Below the pieces are notes generated by a model that made no database searches, was not told the DNA's origin, and saw nothing but the letters and a program-made list of their open reading frames with translations. Made by a program: the position numbers and the translations under genes. Of a DNA stretch of 64,000 bases, positions 33,420 to 41,811 are shown piece after piece; positions within the stretch are counted from its first letter, which is position 1, and the number at the start of each line of letters is the position of its first letter. The stretch spans positions 1 through 64,000 of the forward strand of contig CBDFKU010000014.1 in the NCBI GenBank assembly GCA_965248975.1. Reading direction: 5' to 3'. This DNA comes from CBDFKU01 sp965248975. GTDB lineage: Bacteria > Chloroflexota > Dehalococcoidia > Lucifugimonadales > JAGWBF01.

Positions 33420-33638
33420 CTACGTCGCTGCGGCTGACCGCCGCGTTTTTAGCGAGGCCAGGAGTCGCTGGGAGGATGCGGCGATCTCGTCCACCGCAGC
33501 GTTGAAGGCTTCTTCATTGGCCTGCGAAGGGACTCGGTAGCCGCTCACCTTCCGCACGAACTGGAGGGATGCAGCATAGATTTCATCGTCGGTTGCCGTC
33601 GTCTCCGCGCTCCGAAGGGTCTTGATGCTCCTGCACAT
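33420..33638 (-). CDS. DUF2277 family protein
   Basis: The 72-residue protein begins MCRSIKTLRSAE and continues with ATDDEIYAASLQFVRKVSGY and PSQANEEAFNAAVDEIAASSQRLL, the whole-length DUF2277 pattern. The family is small, cytosolic, of unknown function and common in Actinobacteria and Chloroflexi. ATG 33638 has GGGAGGAACC upstream. Confidence 0.82.
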   Translation of the reverse strand: MCRSIKTLRSAETTATDDEIYAASLQFVRKVSGYRVPSQANEEAFNAAVDEIAASSQRLLASLKTRRSAAAT

Positions 33639-33694
33639 GCGAGGTTCCTCCCTATCCCGAAACCTTCGATAAGAAACTGAGTGAGGAGATTGGA

Positions 33695-33988
33695 TTACCC
33701 CGTCGGGACGATGCGCTGAATCAGGTTCGGGAACTCGGAGGCGTCCACCACGGGCGAGACTGTCGGGTAGGACTTGGTCATTACCCAGGTGGCGTGGAGA
33801 GCCTCGAACAAGGCATCTTCATTGGGCACGTCTACGATAGCAGTCACGGCACGGCGAGTCGTGTAGAAGTACATCCCTACCGGGTTCAAGGCCTGCCACT
33901 TACCGACCCATTCCGCCAACTCCTGGGGTGTCCGATCCAGCTCGGGCGCGACTTCGGCTGGGAGTTCCATTTGGACCACGTACTTCAT
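33695..33988 (-). CDS. Small protein of dimeric alpha-beta barrel type
   Basis: The 97-residue product (MKYVVQMELPAEVAPELDRT, then GMYFYTTRRAVTAIVDVP and ALFEALHATWVMTKSYPTV) looks like a ferredoxin-like dimeric alpha/beta barrel, with strand-helix-strand repeats. I do not recognise a named family, so no function is offered. ATG 33988 follows GTGAGGTGAACG. It may be co-transcribed with the DUF2277 gene, 57 bases downstream. Confidence 0.6.
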   Translation of the reverse strand: MKYVVQMELPAEVAPELDRTPQELAEWVGKWQALNPVGMYFYTTRRAVTAIVDVPNEDALFEALHATWVMTKSYPTVSPVVDASEFPNLIQRIVPTG

Positions 33989-34419
33989 CGTTCACCTCAC
34001 TTCTGTTTGTTGGGACCCACTGAGTCTGCAAGCATTATACTTCAGAGAGGAAGCCCTGCTCGACAAACTTTTCACCTGATGAGAAGACTGGTAGGTCCAG
34101 TACTTCTCGTCACTCATACCGGGGCTTACCGGACGATGCTGCAGATAGAGCCTGACCGGCGACCCGTATTCATAAAGGGCGTCGCGAACGTATGACATCC
34201 CCAGCTTTGGTGGCGAATGCCCAGGGACCGTGCCCCCGGGTCACCGCATATCTGGTAAAGCGCGGTTACGTCGTCGTCCTAGGGTGCCCGGATGATCAGG
34301 CGGGATGTCTCCAGAATGGCCTCGGCTCTAGATCCACGCTCATCCCGGCGTTCCAAGTCTTCGTAAAAAAGGCGCGCCAGGGATAAACGCGTCACCGGAA
34401 TGGCAATTGGGATTTCTGG
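33989..34419. other. Intergenic stretch without a convincing gene
   Basis: About 430 bases lie between the small-protein gene and tRNA-Gln. Short frames exist on both strands (for example 33992-34198 and 34279-34491, minus) but none has a credible start site, and the second runs through the tRNA. Some peptide pieces (ARLFYEDLERRDERGSRAEA) look protein-like, so it may hold decayed coding sequence. I see no repeats or IS ends. Confidence 0.4.
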
Positions 34420-34490
34420 CTGCCCGGCCTGGATTCGAACCAGGGTCAGGGGATCCAAAGTCCCCTGTGCTACCGCTACACCACCGGGCA
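34420..34490 (-). tRNA. tRNA-Gln (anticodon UUG)
   Basis: The minus strand folds into a cloverleaf: acceptor TGCCCGG with CCGGGCA, D-arm GGTGTAGCGGTAGCAC, anticodon stem GGGGA/TCCCC with loop CTTTGGA (anticodon TTG), and T-arm CTGG-TTCGAAT-CCAG. The discriminator is G and CCA is not encoded. No integration is evident at this tRNA; the nearby mobile element uses yifB instead. Confidence 0.93.
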
Positions 34491-34659
34491 ACGAACAGAG
34501 TTAGGGGTTCGGTCCTATGTCGCTATTATCTCATAGCCCGCCGGCCCTATCAAAGACTGGAAAGGGGCGTTCGACGCCACTCCCTATGGACCACAGCGCA
34601 AGCTGAAGGTCGCGGCAAAGATATGCAGGCGGCTATAATACCCGGATGGATGGCCGGTA

Positions 34660-35889
34660 TTGAGGGCGCTACGAATAGCCCCTACGTGGCTGACCGGCTA
34701 CGCGGGGGTAATCCTTCTGGTCACCCTGCTGGTGAACCTGGCTACTCAGCTCGGCCGCAACCTCTACGGCCTGACGATTCCCTCGATGCGGGACAGCCTG
34801 GGCCTCTCCTACGCTCAGGCCGGCAGTCTTGTCACCGCTTCGGCCGGCCTGGGAATGGTTGCCTCCTTCGCCTTCGGTACCCTGGCATCGCGCTACGGGA
34901 CCAGGTGGCTTGTAGGGGCGGCGGCCATCGCCGCCGGCGGCGCCATGGTGCTCCTGGGCACCGCACCGAACTTCATAATGGCCCTGGCGATGAGTGGCCT
35001 GGTGGGGTTCGCAGTGCAGGGCTGCACCACTCCGGTGATGGGACTGCTGTCGGTCTGGTTCGACTCCAGAAACAGGGGCACGGTGGCCGGGTTAGCTGCC
35101 GGCGGGGGAGGCTTCAGCTTTCTGATCATCGGAGCCCTGGTCCCCTGGCTGACGGGGCGGGACCCCGAGGACGGCTGGCGACATGCCTGGTACATCATGG
35201 CCGTGATATCGGTGGCCGCCGGTGTGGTGTCACTGCTGTTCCTCAGGGACGGTCCCAGGGAGGCTCCCGGTGTGCCAAGGATCAAGAGAGGCTGGCCTCT
35301 GGCCGCGTATCGGAACCGGCTAGTATGGCTCATCGCTTTCCTAGCCGTCTGCTCGGGCTGGTGTGTGGGTATATACACAACCTTCTTCGGCGCATATCTG
35401 GAGCAGGAGGGAATGAGCCTGGCTACCAGCGGGCGGCTGTGGGGACTCATGGGTATCTTGGGCATCGGCAGCGGCGTGCTCTGGGGGAACCTGTCTGACC
35501 GGATGGGGCGTCCGCTGGGATTCCTCTTCTCCTTCGCCGGCTTCGGTCTGGGATTTGTCTTCATTTGGCTCACGCCCGTACTGGCCGGCTTTGTCGCATC
35601 GGTCTTTCTGGTGGGGCTATGCTCCCGGGCGGCCTACACTATCTGCGCCGCCTCGGCAGGGGACTACGTGGCGCCCCAGATATCCGCGGCGGCTTTCGGC
35701 CTCATGGGGATGGGCGCCGGATTCGGGAACGCGATGGGCCCTCTCATCGGCGGGAGGATCGCCGACACCACCGGAGACCTGGGATGGGTCTACGCCCTGG
35801 CCATCGGCGCAGCTGTAGCGGCTGTGGTCGGATCGATTTTTCTTTCCCGCCCAACGTCAGGTTCGCACGAAGGTCTGGAGCGACGCTGA
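34660..35889 (+). CDS. MFS transporter
   Basis: The 409-residue protein has about 12 membrane helices with two six-helix halves, a large cytosolic loop near residue 195-215 (DGPREAPGVPRIKRGWPL) and the loop 2-3 motif GTLASRYGTRWLVG. It resembles oxalate/formate or monocarboxylate-type major facilitator transporters; the substrate is unknown. The start is TTG 34660: no ATG in frame precedes the first helix. TATAAT at 34634-34639 may be its -10 box, leaving a very short leader. Confidence 0.82.
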   Translation: MRALRIAPTWLTGYAGVILLVTLLVNLATQLGRNLYGLTIPSMRDSLGLSYAQAGSLVTASAGLGMVASFAFGTLASRYGTRWLVGAAAIAAGGAMVLLGTAPNFIMALAMSGLVGFAVQGCTTPVMGLLSVWFDSRNRGTVAGLAAGGGGFSFLIIGALVPWLTGRDPEDGWRHAWYIMAVISVAAGVVSLLFLRDGPREAPGVPRIKRGWPLAAYRNRLVWLIAFLAVCSGWCVGIYTTFFGAYLEQEGMSLATSGRLWGLMGILGIGSGVLWGNLSDRMGRPLGFLFSFAGFGLGFVFIWLTPVLAGFVASVFLVGLCSRAAYTICAASAGDYVAPQISAAAFGLMGMGAGFGNAMGPLIGGRIADTTGDLGWVYALAIGAAVAAVVGSIFLSRPTSGSHEGLERR

Positions 35890-35961
35890 CCCTTGCGAGT
35901 TGACGCCCCCATCGTCAGTTCTTAATATTGCTGTGGGCGGACCACCCCGCAGGAGACCTCC

Positions 35962-37013
35962 ATGCTAGCCAAAGCGAGAACGTGCGCCGTCGTCGGACTT
36001 GATGGGTACATAGTCGAGGTCGAGGTGGACATCTCCCCCGGCCTGCCCTCCTTCACCATCGTGGGCCTGCCGGATACCGCCGTACAGGAGGCCAGGGAGC
36101 GTGTCCGAGCCGCCATACGCAACTCTGGCTGCGAGTTTCCACTCCGCAGGATCACGGTCAACCTGGCACCAGCGGATATCCGTAAGGCAGGCCCCTCATA
36201 TGACCTGCCGATAGCAGTCGGAATCCTGGTTAGCTCGGGTCAGGTTTCCCAGGCGCCTGACTCCACCCTTTTCCTGGGAGAGCTGTCCCTGGACGGAGGC
36301 CTCAGGCACACCAGCGGAATACTCCCCATGGTTTCGGTGGCCCGAGACCAGGAGTTCACTACGGTGCTGGTCCCCGCCGCCGACGCCAGGGAGGCGTCGC
36401 TGGTGGAGGGTATAGATGTGACCCCTGCAAGCACCCTCGCAGAGCTGGTAAGCCATCTGCGGGGTGAATCACGGATCGAGCCTGTCCCCTATGACGGGAT
36501 GCCTGCCAACGAAGGCGACGACACGTCCGGCCCCGACCTTTCTCACATCAAGGGCCAGGAGCACGCCAAGCGAGCGCTGGAGGTAGCGGCGGCGGGGGGC
36601 CACAACCTCCTCATGAGCGGACCTCCGGGCAGCGGGAAGACGCTGCTGGCCCGGGCCTTGCCATCGATCCTGCCCCGCATGGCTTCGGAAGAGTCGCTGG
36701 ACGTGACCAAGATCTACAGTGTGGGTGGCCTGCTGCCTTCCGATAGGCCACTGATAATACAGAGACCTTTCCGCTCGCCTCACTACACCATATCCAACGC
36801 CGGCCTGGTGGGTGGAGGCAGGTTGCCCAGGCCCGGGGAGATCACCCTGAGCCACAGAGGGGTGTTGTTCCTGGACGAGTTGCCGGAGTTCGGCCACGCC
36901 GCCCTGGAGTCCCTTCGGCAGCCCATGGAGGACAAAGTGGTGACCATAAGCCGCGCCGGGGGGACCGTGACCTTTCCCGCCAACTTCGCCCTTATAGGTG
37001 CCATGAACCCCTG
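35962..37013 (+). pseudogene. yifB: yifB (comM-like Mg-chelatase AAA protein), 5' part, split by integration
   Basis: This fragment encodes the first 350 residues and two bases of codon 351 of a YifB/ComM-type protein, a hexameric AAA+ ATPase related to Mg-chelatase that in some bacteria promotes branch migration during natural transformation. It has the N-terminal Lon-like domain (GLPSFTIVGLPDTAVQEARERV), Walker A GPPGSGKTLLARALPSILP, and VLFLDELPEF. The frame stops at NFALIGAMNPCP, exactly where the conserved continuation PCGY should follow. That continuation begins at 47643. The fragment alone would lack the sensor and lid parts and is expected to be inactive. Confidence 0.93.
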
Positions 37014-37036
37014 TCCGTGAAGTCATTGACTACAGC
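36990..37036. other. attL: left junction of the serine-recombinase element
   Basis: Left of the crossover TG at 37012-37013 is yifB sequence; right of it is the element arm TCCGTGAAG (37014-37022), TCATTG, then ACTACAGC (37029-37036). The complementary arms are found at the other junction. Confidence 0.85.
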
Positions 37037-38590
37037 AGGGAACCGGTATTCAATCAGCACCTTTGCATTCTTGTTCTTGCCTTTCGGCTCTACCTCGGTA
37101 TAAACGGTAATCCGTTTCACCAGCAACCTCACCACCTCTTGCCGCTGATTGTCGTCCAAGCCGTCATCAATTCTTCGGTGCACCTCTCTCAGGAGGTCAG
37201 GGTCTAGTGGTTCCTGAGTCTCGGCCATGGCATCTCGAAGCTCCTCTAAGCGCTTCTCTGCTGCTTCCTGTTCTCGAATTATCTCTGCCAAAAGGTCGTC
37301 CAACTCGGCATCAGAAATGCGGTCCCGCGTGTTCAGATCGATGGCTTTCATTCTCCGCCGTGCGAGATCAAGCATCGCGCTTTCGAGGGCCATCCGCTCT
37401 GCCTCGGCAATGGCTTCTCCCGCATTCATCTCCATTTCGTGGCTTAGCTCTACCAGGATATCTCCTGGGTCGCGCAGGAACCGCTCAATGTCGTCCCACA
37501 CAACGGTGTCGATGTCGGGGCCTTTGAGGGCCAAGGCCGAGCAGCGACCTGAGATAGGGCCTCGGTCAGTCAACCGGCCGTTGCAACGATACCAGGCAAA
37601 GCCACGGCCCCAAGAGCCTATGTAGGTAAGCCCGCAAATACCGCAGCGGATCACCGACTTGAGCAAGTAGATCCTTCTGGTGTTCTTGGCCATGAGTCGG
37701 TTCCCCGACAGGGTCATTTGGGCGGCTTCCCAGATCTCTCTGGAAACCAGGGCCGGGACTTCAGAAGCAATGATCTCGCGCCCGTCCGGCTTGGTGCTGC
37801 GGCGCCCATACTGGAGTTCGCCCCGGTACACCGGGTTCTTGACCAAGTTGCGGATGCGGCCGGCGCGCCACTTCCCCTGGGTTCGCTCTTTGCGCTGGCC
37901 CCGCCTGACCAACCTCCCGTCTTTAGCGTAGACAGTGGGAACTCCCAAGGCATTGAGGTGCTCGGCGATTCGCCGGCAGGACCAGCCCTCAAATGCCAAC
38001 CAGCGGTAAATCTGGCGTGCCAAATCCGACTCGGTCCAGTTGCCCCAGATAATCTCATCGCTTGGCACGAGGCGGGCATGGTGTTTTCGGTCCAGAACCA
38101 CGTATCCCAAGGGCACGATGCCACCGGTGTAACGGCCTTCCCTTGCAGCCCGGTTCAGGCCATCGGCCGAGAGCCTCAAGAACTGTCGGCGGTCGTAGTC
38201 GGCAATGATGGCCTGCATATCGTAGCCAAGACCGGTTTGTTCTCCCTCCAGCAAGCTCATCAGCCTGATGCCTAGCGGTTCAAGCTGGCGGATCAACGCC
38301 AGCAGGTCGATGGCCTCACGCCCCAACCGTTTAACGTTGTACACCCACAGTTCATCGAACTTCCGGGCACGAGCCGCCTGAATCAGCTGCTGGCCTTGGG
38401 GGCGTTGTTCCATCGGAATCGTACCGGAGACGCCATCATCGGTGAACGCAGCCACGACTTGCACTGTAGGGTCGTCCTTCAAACGATGAGCCAGTGCCTC
38501 CGACTGGGTGCGGATCGTCTCCCGGTCTCTCTGAACATCGGAGCTAACCCGCTCGTAGGTGGCGACACGTCTCAGCACTGTGGTGGTCAT
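36992..38590 (-). CDS. Large serine recombinase (integrase)
   Basis: The 532-residue protein is a large serine integrase. It has an N-terminal resolvase catalytic domain (ATYERVSSDVQRDRETIRTQ with the nucleophile Ser at about residue 16, then DELWVYNVKRLGREAIDLL), a recombinase domain (GGIVPLGYVVLD and EHLNALGVPTVY), a zinc ribbon (SVIRCGICGLTYIGSWGRG with later Cys) and a long coiled coil near 430-480. ATG 38590 has AGGAGGAAGG upstream. The gene lies at the element's left end, and its last residues (RGSWHL) and stop are encoded by yifB DNA beyond the crossover point, so the C-terminus changes on excision. Confidence 0.93.
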   Translation of the reverse strand: MTTTVLRRVATYERVSSDVQRDRETIRTQSEALAHRLKDDPTVQVVAAFTDDGVSGTIPMEQRPQGQQLIQAARARKFDELWVYNVKRLGREAIDLLALIRQLEPLGIRLMSLLEGEQTGLGYDMQAIIADYDRRQFLRLSADGLNRAAREGRYTGGIVPLGYVVLDRKHHARLVPSDEIIWGNWTESDLARQIYRWLAFEGWSCRRIAEHLNALGVPTVYAKDGRLVRRGQRKERTQGKWRAGRIRNLVKNPVYRGELQYGRRSTKPDGREIIASEVPALVSREIWEAAQMTLSGNRLMAKNTRRIYLLKSVIRCGICGLTYIGSWGRGFAWYRCNGRLTDRGPISGRCSALALKGPDIDTVVWDDIERFLRDPGDILVELSHEMEMNAGEAIAEAERMALESAMLDLARRRMKAIDLNTRDRISDAELDDLLAEIIREQEAAEKRLEELRDAMAETQEPLDPDLLREVHRRIDDGLDDNQRQEVVRLLVKRITVYTEVEPKGKNKNAKVLIEYRFPAVVNDFTDRGSWHL

Positions 38591-38807
38591 CCTTCCTCCT
38601 CCTGTCCGTGGTCGTTCTCCACGGTCAGGTACACACCTTTGCTCTAGCTGCTGCAGATAGCAAGTCACTGGGCGTCCATTCCTGGGATCACCCGGGGCAT
38701 ACCCAAGACGACCCTCAAGGCCGCCAGCATAGACGGGCGATCAGGAAGGAAGATCCTTTCGACCTTGAAGCTGCTAGCGGCTCTGCCGTCCTCTTTCGGG
38801 CGTTTCA

Positions 38808-39056
38808 TCAACGGGAACCTTCGACTTCGATGAGTGAAGATGTCTCACTAGAAGAAGCACTATGTTCCACTGGCTTCTGATCTTGAGGGTTGGATGAAAC
38901 GATAGCTTCAAGCCGGTCCCGCAGATCGGCAGGCATGGGAAGACGGCCGTTGAGGTAGAGGGAAAGCCGGGAGGGATGAACGCCTACCTCGGAGGCTACC
39001 TTGTAGATGGGTAGCCTGAGACGGTAAAGCTCGGTTCGCAGATCATTGCTGTTCAT
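38808..39056 (-). CDS. Small Cro/XRE-like helix-turn-helix protein of the element
   Basis: The 82-residue protein has a lambda-repressor-like HTH: LRTELYRLRLPIYKVASEVG, HPSRLSLYLNGRLPMPADLR. The C-terminal 30 residues are Ser/Glu-rich and probably flexible. The ATG at 39056 has a strong AGGAGGTTGTA ribosome site. Position next to the integrase suggests a recombination directionality factor or a repressor; the three TTAACT iterons just upstream (39104-39167) are plausible binding sites. Which of these roles applies cannot be told from sequence. Confidence 0.7.
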   Translation of the reverse strand: MNSNDLRTELYRLRLPIYKVASEVGVHPSRLSLYLNGRLPMPADLRDRLEAIVSSNPQDQKPVEHSASSSETSSLIEVEGSR

Positions 39057-39102
39057 TACAACCTCCTGCTATACAGGATGAAGCAATGAGCAGTCGAAGT
39101 AT

Positions 39103-39178
39103 ATTAACTCCTGCTGGGGGTTCCCGAGTTGATTAACTGCTGTCGGGAATTCGGGGGTTAATTAACTCGCGGCGGGAC
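39103..39178. repeat. Three direct repeats at 29-bp spacing upstream of the HTH gene
   Basis: ATTAACT followed by a G-rich segment (CCTGCTGGGGG, GCTGTCGGGAA, CGCGGCGGGA) occurs at 39103, 39132 and 39161, each exactly 29 bases apart. The third copy overlaps the stop of the gene at 39162. The layout is that of iterons or of a multi-site operator. Confidence 0.7.
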
Positions 39179-40109
39179 GCCTTCTTGTTAATGTTTTCCG
39201 GTAGTGCTCGATTCTGTCTGTCAGGGCTTTCTTTTCCCTGGAGAATTGAATCTCCCCCGAGCTAGTAACACTGACGCCATGTTGGTTTTCTCCAAGGTCA
39301 GCCATGGCGTAGGTATAGTTCGACGATTCGCCCAACCTCTCATTCCATAGCCTGATTGCTTCACGGTTGCTAAAATTACATTCCTTAGTTAGCAAGTAGG
39401 CGGTCCAGGTGCGAATGGCCCCGAGGGCGTTCGCGCTTGCCCCGACTTGATTAGCTTTCATGGCCCGTTTGATTATGTTCACCAGTTCGTTCGGTGTTGC
39501 GTAGGGAGCATAAGAACGGATTTGGAGGCGGGCTACGCCCTCGTTTATCACTTTCCCAACGACGTGAGCACCTATCTGACCTTTGGTTTCCACCAGAATC
39601 TCTTCGGGTGAATCCACCCGCGTGTCTCTGGGCTCTTCTTGGTCCAGCTTCTGATATTCGTATTTCAAGAAGTCATTGTACAACCTTTCGATGGTCCTCA
39701 ATTCGTCCGAGGTCACAGGTCCATCGTAGATCACTACTTCGAAGAACGGAATTCTTCGAAGTATGGACAGCCACCGCTTCACAGGATAACCCTTGTACCA
39801 CCCAACAACCTCGTCGGGATTGACCCCCGGTGGCCACTCGAAGGCTTTACTAACCGTCAAGCGTTGAAATGGAATCGGTGTATCGTGCAGGAATGCAGCG
39901 GAACAGTATAGAGGGATGACACCGAATTTCTGCGCCACTTGGCTCACAATCCCACCGACTGTTGTCCAGTGTATGCCCGGCTTTTCCCACGTATGCATGA
40001 GTTCCATTTCCGGTCTGCTCCTGGATTTCCTTCCAAAGGGTTTTGACATCGTGTCTTCCGCATCCTGACTGTCCCACCTGCACGGGTATGGTGCATCACC
40101 ACTGTCCAA
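39162..40109 (-). CDS. Unknown protein of the integrative element, possibly N-terminally truncated
   Basis: I do not recognise this protein. The frame is open from at least 40195 to 39162 on the minus strand. ATG 40049 (MSKPFGRKSRSRPEMELMHT) is the likeliest intact start, giving 295 residues; TTG 40109 is the longer option. Upstream residues include CLRCVRQRF and PYPCRW, a possible zinc-binding pattern, and the open frame continues to the IS3 end at 40198, so the true N-terminus may have been lost by that insertion. The C-terminal region is basic and helical (IQFSREKKALTDRIEHYRKT). No membrane segments. Confidence 0.55.
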   Translation of the reverse strand: MDSGDAPYPCRWDSQDAEDTMSKPFGRKSRSRPEMELMHTWEKPGIHWTTVGGIVSQVAQKFGVIPLYCSAAFLHDTPIPFQRLTVSKAFEWPPGVNPDEVVGWYKGYPVKRWLSILRRIPFFEVVIYDGPVTSDELRTIERLYNDFLKYEYQKLDQEEPRDTRVDSPEEILVETKGQIGAHVVGKVINEGVARLQIRSYAPYATPNELVNIIKRAMKANQVGASANALGAIRTWTAYLLTKECNFSNREAIRLWNERLGESSNYTYAMADLGENQHGVSVTSSGEIQFSREKKALTDRIEHYRKTLTRRRPAAS

Positions 40110-40372
40110 GAATCGTTGGCGGACACAGCGTAAACAGTGTTGGAGGTTATAGTTGATATATTGGTTGTAGAAGAACCCGTCTATCTCCCGTTGCGTCTGT
40201 TAGCAACCAGCAAAAGTGGGACACATTGGGACCCGAGAGATCAGGTGCTGGATGGGGGTCTGGTGAGCTCTCTGAGGGCCCTGTTATAGCGTCTGCGGTT
40301 TTGGATGGTTTTGGCCTTCACCTCCTTGTATCTTGGTTTGGGTGTGTAACAATCACTTCACTTAGGTGGATC

Positions 40373-40500
40373 GGGGTGCGGCAGACCGGTTTCTCCTTGG
40401 TTATGGAAGACCGCCAGAAAGCGAGGGTCGCCGCACCCCTTCCGAATAGAGCCCGAACAGTTGCCTGGGCCAACCAAGCCCGCATCTTGCAAGGACGGGC
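40373..40500 (+). ncRNA. IS110 bridge RNA (guide RNA), structured core
   Basis: The leader folds into two stem-flanked internal loops. Target loop: stem GGGGTGCGGC(A)GACC (40373-40387) with GGTCGCCGCACCCC (40426-40439). Its left strand holds CTCCTT (40393-40398), identical to the target top strand, and its right strand holds CAGAAAG (40415-40421), complementary to target CTTTCTG. Donor loop: stem GCCCG (40451-40455) with CGGGC (40496-40500) and inner hairpin GGGC/GCCC. Its left strand ACAGTTGC (40457-40464) equals the element's right end (41494-41501), and CAAG (40490-40493) pairs with the left end CTTG (40325-40328). The transcript probably begins upstream of 40373 and may run to about 40510. 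The guide-strand logic is that of the IS621 bridge RNA. Confidence 0.85.
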
Positions 40501-40522
40501 CAATAATTCGCAGGAGGTGCTC

Positions 40523-41485
40523 GTGGAGCAAGAATCGATCTACGTAGGCATTGATGTAGCCAAGGCCCAGGTGGACGTCGCAGTCCGTCCTACGGACGAC
40601 AGATGGGAGGTTTCCCATGACGAGACAGGAGTCCGGCAGCTGGTCTCCCAGCTGAAGGCCCTTGAACCGGTCATGGTGTTGCTGGAGGCTTCGGGCGGCT
40701 TGGAAGTGCCGCTGGTGGCTGCCTTGGCAGCCGACGCGGTGCCTGTGGTCGTCGTCAACCCCCGCCAGGTGCGGGACTTCGCCAGGGCCACCGGGAAGCT
40801 GGCCAAGACCGACGCTCTGGACGCGGCGGTTCTGGCTCACTTCGCCGAAGCGGTTCGTCCACCCGTGCGCCCTCTGCGAGACGCCGAGACCCAGGCCCTT
40901 AACTCCCTGGCTGCCCGCAGGCACCAGGTGATGACCATGCTGGTCTCGGAGAAGAACCGCTTGAGCGCCGCCGCCATCGCCGTCCGTCCCCGCATCGAGG
41001 CCCACATTGCATGGCTGGAGCGAGAGCTGGACGACCTGGATGAGGGACTGCGGCAGACTCTCCGCCAGAGTCCCGTATGGCGAGAGAAGGATGACCTCCT
41101 GCGCACCGTTCCCGGCGTGGGAGAACAAGTCTCCATCTCTCTCCTGGCCTATCTGCCGGAGCTGGGCACGCTGGACCGCCGGCAGATCGCCGCCCTGGTA
41201 GGGGTGGCTCCCTTCAACCGGGACAGCGGCACCCTGCGGGGCAAACGCACCGTCTGGGGTGGACGCGCCCGCATCCGCGCCGCCCTGTACATGGGAGCGC
41301 TGGTTGCCAGTCGCTTCAACCCTGTTATCAGGGACTTCTACCAGCGGCTGCTGGCCGCTGGTAAGCCCAAGAAGCTGGCCCTCACAGCCTGCATGCGCAA
41401 GCTGCTCGTTATCCTCAACTCCATGCTCAAGCATCGCTCACCCTGGCGCGACCTGACTCCGGCAGTCGCCGGTCATTCCTCTTGA
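40523..41485 (+). CDS. IS110-family transposase (DEDD recombinase)
   Basis: The 320-residue protein has an N-terminal RuvC-like DEDD domain (YVGIDVAKAQVDVAV with the first Asp, LLEASGGLE with the Glu, GKLAKTDALDAAVLA with the last two Asp), a coiled middle, and the C-terminal Tnp domain PGVGEQVSISLLAYLPELG plus NRDSGTLRGKRTVWGGRARI, where the catalytic Ser is expected. GTG 40523 has AGGAGGTGC just upstream; an open frame reaching back to 40226 crosses the element boundary and the guide RNA and is rejected. The gene is intact and follows the bridge RNA, so it may be mobile. Confidence 0.93.
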   Translation: MEQESIYVGIDVAKAQVDVAVRPTDDRWEVSHDETGVRQLVSQLKALEPVMVLLEASGGLEVPLVAALAADAVPVVVVNPRQVRDFARATGKLAKTDALDAAVLAHFAEAVRPPVRPLRDAETQALNSLAARRHQVMTMLVSEKNRLSAAAIAVRPRIEAHIAWLERELDDLDEGLRQTLRQSPVWREKDDLLRTVPGVGEQVSISLLAYLPELGTLDRRQIAALVGVAPFNRDSGTLRGKRTVWGGRARIRAALYMGALVASRFNPVIRDFYQRLLAAGKPKKLALTACMRKLLVILNSMLKHRSPWRDLTPAVAGHSS

Positions 41486-41811
41486 CTTTCAAGACAGTTG
41501 CTTTCTGCGTTGTAGGATCTCTTGCCGTCTTCCCTTGAGCACGTCAGATGGTGTCACGTTGGCCAGGGCCTTGTGATAGCGCCGGTAGTTGTAGTAGCTG
41601 ACGAACGCCGCGATAGCCGCATCGAGGTCAGAGGGCAACTCATAGGGCACCTGGTTTACGTCCCGTTTGATGCTCTGGTGGTAGCGCTCCAGCTTCCCGT
41701 TGGTCTGAGGGTGGAAAGGGGTTGCCAGGATGTGCTTGATGCCAACCATACCCAGGTAGTCCCTGAATGCCCTCGAGACATAGCCCGGGCCGTTGTCACT
41801 CAGCAGCCTAG

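Larger units (their letters stand above)
40325..41500 (+). mobile_element. IS110-family element inserted in IS3 orfB
   Basis: The boundaries come from reconstructing orfB: left flank ...CACCTC and right flank TTCTGCG... join through a shared CTT (40325-40327 and 41501-41503) to CACCTCCTTTCTGCG, which encodes RRKEV on the other strand. CT is the core dinucleotide known for IS110 elements such as IS621. The element is 1176 bp, has no inverted repeats or target duplication, and its only long noncoding part is the 198 bp before the transposase, as expected for the IS110 group. Confidence 0.9.

Noticed and set aside
34420..34490. tRNA-Gln as integration site of the mobile element
   Set aside because: The tRNA is intact, no duplicated tRNA 3' end is present at the element's right side, and both element ends lie in yifB.
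39103..39178. CRISPR array
   Set aside because: Only three short, imperfect repeats with no distinct spacers and no cas genes; better read as iterons or operators.
40226..40522. N-terminal extension of the IS110 transposase
   Set aside because: It starts outside the IS110 boundary, in IS3 DNA, and covers the guide RNA; GTG 40523 with AGGAGG matches the family start.
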